Source: Chersky-840 sp036511675 (GTDB taxonomy: Bacteria; Actinomycetota; Acidimicrobiia; Acidimicrobiales; UBA8190). Taken from it: a DNA stretch of 8,080 nt. The notes under the pieces are model-generated. The model ran no database searches. It had not been told where the DNA came from and saw only the letters and a list, made by a program, of their open reading frames with translations. Below, one piece after another: positions 1 through 6,563 of the stretch (position 1 is the first letter of the stretch; every line of letters begins with the position of its first letter). The DNA lies in contig DATCBU010000059.1 of NCBI GenBank assembly GCA_036511675.1, positions 1 to 8,080 of the forward strand. The letters are read 5' to 3'. Made by a program: the position numbers and the translations under genes.

Positions 1-351
1 CCCGGTCGAGGTGATCTTGCCGTACCAGATCTCCTCGTCGGCGCCGACGGACCCCGAGAACTGCACCGCCTTGGTCCACGTCGTGACCCCCCCGCCCGAG
101 ATCGACGTGAGCGTCGACCCCGTCAGCCGCTGGGCGAAGACTGTGAAGACGTCACCCACCGTCTGCGGCGACACCGACAGGGTGGAGAGACTGGTGGACG
201 AGGCCGAGGCCAGGGTGCCCACGGCGGAGATCGTGGCCGGGGCTGCGGACGAGGTGCTCGCCAGCCCCCCGACGACGACCGACATGGTCACCGTGATCAG
301 CGTGAGAGAAGCCCATCCTCGGCGCGACCGCGATCGTCGGGTCCCGCTCAT
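1..351 (-). CDS. Secreted protein, N-terminal part only (runs off the left edge)
   Basis: The first 117 codons are visible, from an ATG at 351-349; the rest lies beyond the left edge. The N-terminus is a typical Sec signal peptide: a run of arginines in residues 5-11, a hydrophobic core at about 14-30, then small residues with a likely cleavage site near the SSAAP stretch (residues 34-38). The mature part is rich in Ser, Thr, Val and Gly. It contains a segment beginning VSPQTVGD (about residue 60) and a glycine-rich SISGGGVTTW turn (83-92), a style I recall from extracellular beta-sandwich proteins of actinomycetes. An AGAGGG stretch lies 15 bases before the ATG, which is a long spacing, so the start is fairly but not fully certain. 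The inverted repeat at 399-421 lies upstream. No enzymatic motif is visible. The likely location is extracellular or wall-associated, and the function is unknown. Confidence 0.75.
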   Translation of the reverse strand, partial: MSGTRRSRSRRGWASLTLITVTMSVVVGGLASTSSAAPATISAVGTLASASSTSLSTLSVSPQTVGDVFTVFAQRLTGSTLTSISGGGVTTWTKAVQFSGSVGADEEIWYGKITSTG

Positions 352-660
352 GACGCTCGATGTCTGCCCTCTGGTCACATGTCTCCCACCACCGCCTCCA
401 CTCAGGTCACTACCCTGAGTGATGAGGGGGTTGCGCCCCGCATTCTGGAGAACAACTGTCACCTCTTGCTCAACTTCCGCCCAACATGACGTCAATAAGC
501 GGGCAGAGCACGCCTCTGTGTGGTCACCCAGGGGACGCGGAGGCTCGACGTTGATGGTTCATCGGCTGCTCACGCCGAAGCTCCCTGGTACGACTTCCGG
601 ACCAGAAGGGCGTTGGGGGACCGACAGGCATGGTGCTACCGAGCCGCCCGTCGAATAGCG
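352..660. other. Intergenic region upstream of the left-edge secreted gene
   Basis: This 309-base stretch separates the broken GGDEF gene from the secreted-protein gene. I see no convincing coding frame on either strand: the plus-strand open frames crossing it lack family resemblance and run into the antisense of neighbouring genes. It holds the inverted repeat at 399-421 and an 8-bp palindrome TGACGTCA at 487-494. I could not find a well-spaced promoter on the minus strand. It presumably carries the 5' regulatory region of the gene at 1-351. Confidence 0.6.
399..421 (-). promoter_or_regulatory. 8-bp perfect inverted repeat, candidate operator or hairpin
   Basis: On the plus strand CACTCAGG (399-406) and CCTGAGTG (414-421) are exact reverse complements separated by 7 bases. 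The repeat begins 48 bases upstream of the ATG of the left-edge secreted gene. It could bind a dimeric regulator or, if transcribed, form a leader hairpin. No T-run follows on either strand, so an intrinsic terminator is unlikely. Its role is inferred from position alone. Confidence 0.4.
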
Positions 661-1319
661 TCAACGACGAGCGATTACCCCTTTGGAGTGATTCCGCTCT
701 TTGACCTTGTACATGGCCTGGTCGGCGAGACGGATGGATTCGGGAATCGAATCGCCGGGAGTAGCGAGGTGCGATCCGACGCTGCCACGCACCAGCACTT
801 GCTTCCCATGAATCTGATGCGGTTTGGCCAGAACGCCGCTGATCCGACCTGTAAGGGTGCGCAAATCATCCGAGGTTATGCGGGGGCGCACACGGCGAAT
901 TCGTCGCCTCCCAGTCGGGCCACGGTGTCTTGCGGGCGCACTTGGGAACGCAGAAGATGCGCGGCAATGAGAAGGACCTCGTCACCAGCGTCGTGACCAA
1001 AAGTATCGTTGATGTCCTTGAACCCATCCAAGTCGATGTACAACACACCGACATCGGCGACGGGCTCTCGACCTGGTCGAAGACTGAGTGCACGTGTCAA
1101 CTCCTCCGCGAATAAGACGCGGTTCCCCAATCCCGTCAACGAGTCGTGAGATGCTCGATGCATGAGTTCAAGCTCTGAACTGATGCGGCGGCTGATGTTG
1201 ACGTGGGAGGCAACAGCCCCACCGATGGGACCACCGATCGGCGTGATTCTCGAGTTGAACCACCTGCCCATGACCCTGGACCATGCGAGACGGCTTCGGG
1301 GGACGGCACACGGTCGGAG
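661..1319 (-). pseudogene. Broken GGDEF diguanylate cyclase: PAS domain truncated and frameshifted
   Basis: Two minus-strand frames together encode one GGDEF domain, the fold that makes cyclic di-GMP from two GTP. Frame one (first ATG at 1271) starts with what looks like the tail of a PAS domain (residues 2-29), then has ASHDSLTGLGNR, the metal-binding IDLDGFKDIND segment, the product-inhibition site RPQD (RxxD, 113-116) and, five residues on, GGDEF (121-125). It stops at 876-878, six codons after GGDEF. The missing C-terminal half, ending with ADQAMYKVK, continues in another frame to the stop at 661. Adding one C to the C5 run (plus-strand G5, 882-886) would join the two halves cleanly. Upstream, only about 16 codons separate the ATG from the stop codon of the RNA methyltransferase gene, so most of the PAS domain is gone. 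The two lesions together suggest a real pseudogene, although the one-base shift alone could be a sequencing error. Confidence 0.82.
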
Positions 1320-2507
1320 TCACCGGACTCCTCGCCGGCCGTAGACCGTCACCGCTTCCACCCGAAATGTATGGGGAAAGAGATCGACCGGCGTTACCGC
1401 CCGCAGTGCGTAGCCCGCACGATCGAGCAGGGCGGCGTCACGTCCGAGGCCCGCAGCGTCGCAACTGATCAACACGACCCGCCGCGCCCCGGTCGCCACG
1501 ATGACCTCGACGCCACGCTGCCCCAATCCGATTCGACTCGGATCCGCCACCACCAGGTCAGCCTGCGGTGGCGTCCACATGGTGACGTCGGCGTGCACCA
1601 CAGACACATCGAAATCTCGAAGATTCGACTCGGCGTCGGCGACCGCACTCTGGGAGCCTTCGACGGCGGTGACCGACCACCCCCGCGCCGCCAGTACCCC
1701 GGCGAAGAGCCCGACCCCGCAGTAGAGATCTACGGCGGTCGTCGGCACACCCATCTCGTCGGCGGCGGACCTCACGAGCTCGGCGAGCGCGTCGGCACCG
1801 TCGGGGCGGCTCTGGAAGAACGACCGGGCCGAGATCCGCCACAAGCGTCCTGCCGCTTGTTCGTGCACATGGTCGGCATGGACGTCACTGGGCAGGCGCA
1901 GCTCCAGTCCGGAGGGGGTCGTGGCGGCGAGACGCTCCCCGGTGCGGGCTCCACACCGGAGGAGGACCTGGCTGGCGCCGGGATACCGAGTACCGACGAG
2001 GAGGTCCACCAGGAGTGGATGGGCGATGAGACAGGAGTCGACGGGGACCATCAGATGTGACCGTGTCCGGAGGAAGCCGGCGCGTCCATCGACAACGGCG
2101 GCTTTGATCGTGGTCCGGAATGCCCAGGGAGCCAATCCAACCGACGGGCTGGGAGCGGGACACCGCACCCCTGCCCGCTCCAGTGCTTCGACGATGAACT
2201 GCACCTTGAGGTCTCGTTGTGTGGACGTGGAGATGTGCTGCCATGGGCATGCTCCGCATCCACGCTCCACTTCGGGGCACGGGGGGGCCACTCGATGAGG
2301 GGAAGGCTCCACTACCTCGTCGATCGATGCGTTGGCGTAGCGCGTATGCTCTGCGACGAGCCGCACGCCCACGCGCTCGCCGGGCAGCGCGCCCCGCACG
2401 AAGACCACTCGGCCCCCGGTGTCATGGGCGACGGCGTCGCCGCCGCTGGCCATGGCAGTGGTCACCAGCTCCAGGTGCTCGCGCTGCGCACCGGCCTCTC
2501 GGCTCAT
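1320..2507 (-). CDS. TrmA/RlmC/RlmD-type 23S rRNA or tRNA 5-methyluridine methyltransferase
   Basis: This 395-residue SAM-dependent RNA methyltransferase should methylate carbon 5 of a uridine in rRNA or tRNA. An RNA-binding TRAM domain (about 10-66) comes first. Next are the iron-sulfur cysteines Cys77, Cys84, Cys87 and Cys159, spaced C-x6-C-x2-C and a distant fourth. The Rossmann domain holds SFFQ (229-232), the SAM-binding motif DLYCGVGLF (260-268) and DPSRIGL (322-328). The catalytic cysteine is Cys349 in SCDAAGLGRD and the likely general base is Glu384 in FRVE. The family usually has DPPR and SCNPxTxxRD, so both motifs vary here, but the catalytic residues remain. I chose the ATG at 2507 because the TRAM domain follows at once and GGGTGGGG precedes it; an in-frame extension to 2663 looks non-coding. 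Which uridine is modified cannot be told from sequence. The gene lies 246 bases after the GT-C gene and may have its own promoter. Confidence 0.88.
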   Translation of the reverse strand: MSREAGAQREHLELVTTAMASGGDAVAHDTGGRVVFVRGALPGERVGVRLVAEHTRYANASIDEVVEPSPHRVAPPCPEVERGCGACPWQHISTSTQRDLKVQFIVEALERAGVRCPAPSPSVGLAPWAFRTTIKAAVVDGRAGFLRTRSHLMVPVDSCLIAHPLLVDLLVGTRYPGASQVLLRCGARTGERLAATTPSGLELRLPSDVHADHVHEQAAGRLWRISARSFFQSRPDGADALAELVRSAADEMGVPTTAVDLYCGVGLFAGVLAARGWSVTAVEGSQSAVADAESNLRDFDVSVVHADVTMWTPPQADLVVADPSRIGLGQRGVEVIVATGARRVVLISCDAAGLGRDAALLDRAGYALRAVTPVDLFPHTFRVEAVTVYGRRGVR

Positions 2508-2753
2508 CTGCCCCACCCAAGGGTCTCGGGATTCACTCTGGATCCCACTGACCGTCACCGAGAAGTCTACGAGCCGTCTGGTGTCACACCGTCCGCAACG
2601 CTTCTGGAGGCGCGACGCCCGGAGTGCGGGGTAGATACCAGCCAACGGTTCTGGGCCTTCCAAGGTCTCGAGGCATCGATCTTCGTCGTGCTGGTCGTGG
2701 CCTTGATCGCATTCGCCTACTGGCGCGTGCTCACGCCCGACGCATGAGGTCGA

Positions 2754-3860
2754 TCAGGGCTGGAACACGAAGCCGGGAAATCTGACGTACACCACCAGGA
2801 CCAGGAGCATCACCACGACGCTGGAGGCGAGGAGTATCCGGTAGCGCTTGCCATGCAGGACGATGGCGGCGGCGGGAACGAGGGGCACGGCGGTGAGCAG
2901 GATGCGCGGCGTCAACCACAGGGCTGAGTCGAAGACCACCGAGGCCAGGAACGGAATCGTGAACGCCCACCACGTCCCCGGGACCCGGGCCCGGCGCATG
3001 GCCCACAGGCCGGCGGCGGCGAGCCCGATGGAAAAGGTCTCGACCAGCGTGATGCCCGTCCACGAGGTGAACCATCCCACCGACGAGAACAGATTGAAGT
3101 GGTGCTGGCCCTGCCACCCCACCCGTTCGGCATCGAACCATCCAAACGGTGTCCCCATGTGCACCCAGAGGTAGAGGCAGTACGACCCGAAGCCCGACGA
3201 AGCCAGGACCGGGGCCAGCCACGCCTGTCGCCGTCCCGATCGCCATGCAGCCCACGCCGCGGCGATCACGATGGGAACGGCCAGGGGCGAGGCGGCGGTG
3301 GCCACACCTCCGAGGAGACCCGCCGCCACCCAGCGGCGCCGGTCCAGCATGAGGAGGGCTCCCGCGCACAAGGCCAGGGCCAAGCCATCGGCGTAGGCCG
3401 GGCTGAGAAAGGCGGCACCGGGGGCGACCGCCACCAACCAGCCGGCCCGGACCCCCGTCTCGTCACCAGCTCTGTCTCGTGCCAGCGCCCCCACGGCCAG
3501 GCACGCGCTTGCTCCGGTGAGCAACGACACGGCGAGCCCCGACGCCACCCAGTCGTGATCGAAGACCGGCGCCAGGACCCGGACCATCAGCGGGTACAGC
3601 GGAAAGAAAGCGGCATAGGGCCGTCGAGCACTGAGGACGGTGGGATAGCCGTGGGCGGCGACCTGCAGGTAGTACTTGGCATCCCAGATGCGGGCGAACC
3701 TGGTGACCGTCCCCCTCCCGCCGAACGCATCGAGCAGAACGCCGAAGACCACCAGCCGCGTCAGGAGGTAGACGGCGAGGATCCGGGCGAAGAAGGTGGA
3801 TGCGGGGGCGCGCCTCGGGGCGCTGTGGGGCTCGGTGTCGTGAAGAAGCTGGTCTCGCAC
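2754..3860 (-). CDS. Multi-pass membrane glycosyltransferase, GT-C fold, PIG-V-like
   Basis: This 368-residue integral membrane protein has about nine or ten hydrophobic segments, including roughly 24-42, 103-125, 139-172, 178-207, 213-232, 263-285, 297-313, 319-336 and 340-359. After the first segment comes an extracytoplasmic loop with the WDAKYY motif (Trp59-Asp60) and GYP, then FFPLYP (85-90). This pattern is typical of PIG-V-type mannosyltransferases and their bacterial relatives. Such enzymes take a sugar from a polyprenyl-phosphate donor and attach it to a lipid or glycan on the outer face of the membrane. Asp60 is the likely catalytic acidic residue. The start is a GTG with GGGGG six bases upstream; no other in-frame start precedes it. 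It follows the GT1 gene by 69 bases on the same strand, so it is probably in the same operon. Donor and acceptor are unknown, and mannose is only the family precedent. Confidence 0.8.
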   Translation of the reverse strand: MRDQLLHDTEPHSAPRRAPASTFFARILAVYLLTRLVVFGVLLDAFGGRGTVTRFARIWDAKYYLQVAAHGYPTVLSARRPYAAFFPLYPLMVRVLAPVFDHDWVASGLAVSLLTGASACLAVGALARDRAGDETGVRAGWLVAVAPGAAFLSPAYADGLALALCAGALLMLDRRRWVAAGLLGGVATAASPLAVPIVIAAAWAAWRSGRRQAWLAPVLASSGFGSYCLYLWVHMGTPFGWFDAERVGWQGQHHFNLFSSVGWFTSWTGITLVETFSIGLAAAGLWAMRRARVPGTWWAFTIPFLASVVFDSALWLTPRILLTAVPLVPAAAIVLHGKRYRILLASSVVVMLLVLVVYVRFPGFVFQP

Positions 3861-3929
3861 ACTGATCCCCCGATCGCCATGGTGATCCGGTAAGGGCCCG
3901 GGGGGGGAGGAATTGAGTCCCTCGACCTA

Positions 3930-5105
3930 TCAGGTCTCGATGCCGGCACCGCTCAGCAGGCTGGCGAGGACCTCGTCGACGGTGAGAGCGCTCGCGATCT
4001 CCGCCGCCACGCGCCGGGCTTGGGACCGGTACGAGGCGTGACCGAGCACGGTTTCGATCCCTCGGGCGATCCGAGGTGCGTCGAGTGTCGTGATCGGGGA
4101 GCGCCGGCGGCCGGCAGGACCGGGTCGGGATTCGACGACCACACCGGCGCCGGCATCGGCGATGCGCCGACCGTTGTCGAACTGGTCGGCGAACAGAGGA
4201 ACGGCAACCACCGGCACACCGGCGGCCATGGCGCCGAAGGCCGTGCCCGAGCCACCGTGGCAGACCACTACATCGGCCCACGCCAACGCATCGTCCTGTT
4301 CGACCCAGGCTTCGACCCTGACGTTGTCGGGGATCGGGCCCAGGGCGGAAGGATCGAACTGACGACCCACCGTCATCACGGCGCGCACATCGAGTCCGGC
4401 GGCCGCCTTCAGCACAGCGCGGTAGACGTCGCCGGCGATGGACATGTACCCGAGGACGGTGCCGAAGCTCATGTAGACACACGGCGCCACGGATCCTTTC
4501 CACCAGTCCGGCAGCGTTGCGCCGGCCGGCGCCGTCGGCGGGCGGAATCGGATGGTGACGGGAAACGGTGACGGATCGAGCGAGGCCGGAAAGCGGGTCA
4601 GGTAGGGCGAGCGGCGCAATTCCTCGACCAGGCCCAGGCGGTGCTCCTCGAGCGCGGGGGCCGCCATGGCGATCGATCCCGCTTCGCCTGCCGCCAGTGA
4701 GATGGCGACTTGGGACGTCTTGATGCCCCGTCGGGACCCGACCACGGCCGAGGCGTACTCACACGGCTCTCGCAACACCAGATCAGGGCGCCACGCACCG
4801 CACACCTGCTCCATGGCGGGGAGCATGGCCGTCGTCGCCAACCGTCCGAAGAGCTCCCGGTTGCCCAGCAGCGATGCCTCGGCCACCGGCGCGGTGGGAA
4901 GGCGGTCTCGTATGGCAGCCACTTCCTCCTCGGCGGGCTCTGCGCCGGCGTGGAAGGAGAATCCGGTCTCTTCGACCATGGCCCGCAGCGCCGGCGGGCC
5001 CACCACCAGGGTCTCGTCGCCTCGCCGTTGGGCGGCGCCGAGAAAGGGCAGGAGCGGATGCAGATGCCCCGCGCCACCGAGCGAGCACGCCACCAGGACC
5101 CGCAC
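3930..5105 (-). CDS. GT1-family (UGT/macrolide-type) GT-B glycosyltransferase
   Basis: This 391-residue soluble protein has the two-domain GT-B layout. The N-terminal acceptor domain opens with MRVLVACSLGGAGHLHPLLP, whose His14 fits the catalytic base of the family. The C-terminal donor domain contains YMSFGT (211-216), the nucleotide-sugar-binding stretch VCHGGSGTAFGAMAAGVP (281-298) and ADQFDN (306-311). The enzyme should transfer a sugar from a nucleotide donor in the cytoplasm to a small molecule, lipid or polyketide-like acceptor. Length is normal and nothing essential is missing. The start is a GTG only 7 bases after the phosphoesterase stop codon, with AGGGA 11 bases before it, which indicates co-transcription and probably coupled translation. 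No polyketide or macrolide genes are nearby, so a lipid or envelope acceptor is my preferred guess. The substrate cannot be read from sequence. Confidence 0.88.
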   Translation of the reverse strand: MRVLVACSLGGAGHLHPLLPFLGAAQRRGDETLVVGPPALRAMVEETGFSFHAGAEPAEEEVAAIRDRLPTAPVAEASLLGNRELFGRLATTAMLPAMEQVCGAWRPDLVLREPCEYASAVVGSRRGIKTSQVAISLAAGEAGSIAMAAPALEEHRLGLVEELRRSPYLTRFPASLDPSPFPVTIRFRPPTAPAGATLPDWWKGSVAPCVYMSFGTVLGYMSIAGDVYRAVLKAAAGLDVRAVMTVGRQFDPSALGPIPDNVRVEAWVEQDDALAWADVVVCHGGSGTAFGAMAAGVPVVAVPLFADQFDNGRRIADAGAGVVVESRPGPAGRRRSPITTLDAPRIARGIETVLGHASYRSQARRVAAEIASALTVDEVLASLLSGAGIET

Positions 5106-5112
5106 GGGGGAA

Positions 5113-6468
5113 TCAGTCCCTGGTGACCGCTGACGGCGGGGGAATGGTTCCCGCCCCCGAGCTCAGGCAGCCGGCCTTGGGCGTGGGGTCCACAGGAGTA
5201 GGGAGCGTCGGGGGATCGAGGAATGCCGGCTTCGTGCGGAGGTCCACCATGTCGAAAAGGCTGCTGGCGTTGGCGTCGCGTCGCGTCAGCGCCGGCAGGT
5301 TCCACTTCTCCTCGACCGTCTTGAGAATCGAGGTGTGGTCGTAGATCGTGTGCGACACGAAGTCCTTCTTGGCATAGGGACTGACCACGCCGGCCGGGAC
5401 ACGGAATCCGTAACGGTCGAAGCCACCGGGCGGATCACCGGGCTTCAATGCCGGTGGGACATCGTCGGGAGGTATCGCCGGCGGCGGCGGCACGTGGTCG
5501 TAGTAGCCACCGTGCTCGTCGTAGGTCCAGATCAGCATGGTGGAGGACCACTTGGGGCCCGATATGACGGCGTTGACCACCCCGCCCACGAACTGGTCGC
5601 CGAACTGAACGTCTTGGGGGTCCTCTTCGGACTGGGTGTCGTAGTCGGGCTCGACCAGACTGAACGAGGGAAGGGTTCCCGCCGCGGCGTCGGCGTAGAA
5701 CTGCTCGATATGGGCCAGACCCGAGGACAGGCTGTGATCCTCGAGCAGCGGCAGGAACACGCCCAGGGTGGGAAGTGTCGAGTAGTAGTCCTTCCAGGTG
5801 ATCCCGTATCTGTTGAGCTGCTGGAAGATCAATCCGTTGGGTGGCAGCGCCGACGGGAAGGTGTCGTCGATGAGCCCGAGTGAGGTGCCGGCGATGAGGA
5901 ATCGCCGATTGGGGTCGGTCTGCGCCATGGCCGAGCAGAAGTAGCGATCGGCGATCGGGAACGTCTTGGCCATCCCGCACGTGAAGGGGAGGTCCGCGCT
6001 CGTGAAGTAGCCCATGGCCTCGGCCGTGGTGCTGGTCACGAATCCCTGGCACGTGCCGTTGTCATAGGCCTCGTGGGTGACTTTCCAGTCGTTGCCGACG
6101 CCTTTGGTCTGGCACTCGGTGGGCATGTGGAAGGCATGGACGAAATTGCCGTGACCGTCGGGGTTCTTGGCCGTCGGGCGGCCGTCGGAACCCAAGGTGA
6201 AACCGTCGCCGCGACCGATGAGCCCGAGGATGTTGTCGAAGGAATGGTTCTCCATCACCACGACCACGACGTGCTCGATCTTCGGGACTTGATCGGTCCC
6301 CACGGGTCGATCCGGATACGGCCTCGATCCGGGTTGCCGCAGCACCCGCCGGGCTGACGTGGTATTCGACGAAGCCGACCCCGAGGACGTTCCGCCTCCG
6401 CAGGCGCCCAGGACGATGGAAGCGCCGGCCAACCCGCCGCCGAGAAATTGTCGCCGGTTCAGATTCAC
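5113..6468 (-). CDS. Tat-exported lipoprotein phosphoesterase, phospholipase C/acid phosphatase family
   Basis: This 451-residue protein belongs to the bacterial phosphoesterase family that includes non-haemolytic phospholipases C and AcpA acid phosphatases. The N-terminus carries a twin-arginine motif (NRRQFLGG, Arg5-Arg6), a hydrophobic stretch and a lipobox LGAC with Cys23, so it should be exported folded and anchored by lipid outside the cell. Active-site signatures are MENHSFDN (Glu73-Asn74), TDPNRRF with the likely nucleophile Thr184, EPDYD (273-277), YDEHGGYYDHV with Asp317, Glu318 and His325, and His378. It lacks the extra C-terminal domains of the roughly 700-residue PlcH type. The GTG at 6468 is preferred: it puts the twin arginines at the N-terminus and has GGGG seven bases upstream. 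An in-frame extension to 6621 would bury the signal and overlap the gene before it. It heads the run with the two glycosyltransferases. Whether it cuts phospholipids, teichoic-type polymers or phosphomonoesters is open. Confidence 0.9.
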   Translation of the reverse strand: MNLNRRQFLGGGLAGASIVLGACGGGTSSGSASSNTTSARRVLRQPGSRPYPDRPVGTDQVPKIEHVVVVVMENHSFDNILGLIGRGDGFTLGSDGRPTAKNPDGHGNFVHAFHMPTECQTKGVGNDWKVTHEAYDNGTCQGFVTSTTAEAMGYFTSADLPFTCGMAKTFPIADRYFCSAMAQTDPNRRFLIAGTSLGLIDDTFPSALPPNGLIFQQLNRYGITWKDYYSTLPTLGVFLPLLEDHSLSSGLAHIEQFYADAAAGTLPSFSLVEPDYDTQSEEDPQDVQFGDQFVGGVVNAVISGPKWSSTMLIWTYDEHGGYYDHVPPPPAIPPDDVPPALKPGDPPGGFDRYGFRVPAGVVSPYAKKDFVSHTIYDHTSILKTVEEKWNLPALTRRDANASSLFDMVDLRTKPAFLDPPTLPTPVDPTPKAGCLSSGAGTIPPPSAVTRD

Positions 6469-6514
6469 CGCGGAGCCCCGTCTGTCGACGTCGTCATGAC
6501 CGTGTGTGGCGCCG

Positions 6515-6520
6515 AGATTA
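6515..6520 (-). promoter_or_regulatory. Possible -10 element for the phosphoesterase operon
   Basis: The minus strand reads TAATCT here, 46 bases before the GTG of the phosphoesterase gene, in the short gap after the secreted-protein gene. It matches the TAnnnT pattern of housekeeping -10 elements. The sequence 17 bases further upstream is C-rich and does not resemble a -35 element. This would suit a weak or activator-dependent promoter, but the match could be chance. Confidence 0.3.
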
Positions 6521-6563
6521 GACGACGACCAGGGGAGGAGAGGCGTGCGGCCTGGTGTCGAGC

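Noticed and set aside
487..494. TGACGTCA palindrome in the left intergenic region.
   Set aside because: An 8-bp palindrome is expected by chance, and it is not placed against any promoter I can identify.
882..886. Programmed ribosomal frameshift in the GGDEF gene.
   Set aside because: The C5 run does not form a standard X-XXY-YYZ slippery heptamer in the right phase and I saw no stimulatory structure; together with the 5' truncation, decay or a sequencing error is simpler.
1203..2060. Plus-strand open frame of 285 codons.
   Set aside because: It is antisense to the RNA methyltransferase and GGDEF remnant and lacks domain motifs; a shadow frame.
2631..2747. Plus-strand frame ending in a hydrophobic stretch (IFVVLVVALIAFAYW), looking like a small membrane protein.
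   Set aside because: There is no in-frame ATG, GTG or TTG between 2508 and 2687. The only starts lie deep in the antisense of the RNA methyltransferase or inside the hydrophobic stretch itself. It could at most be a gene remnant.
2730..2753. Possible terminator after the GT-C gene (GCGT/ACGC arms).
   Set aside because: The stem is only four base pairs and no T-run follows.
3099..3893. Plus-strand open frame of 264 codons.
   Set aside because: It is antisense to the GT-C glycosyltransferase and shows low-complexity Gly/Arg/Pro-rich composition without motifs.
3463..4503. Minus-strand open frame of 346 codons spanning both glycosyltransferase genes.
   Set aside because: It is an alternative frame of the two real genes, very rich in arginine and without motifs.
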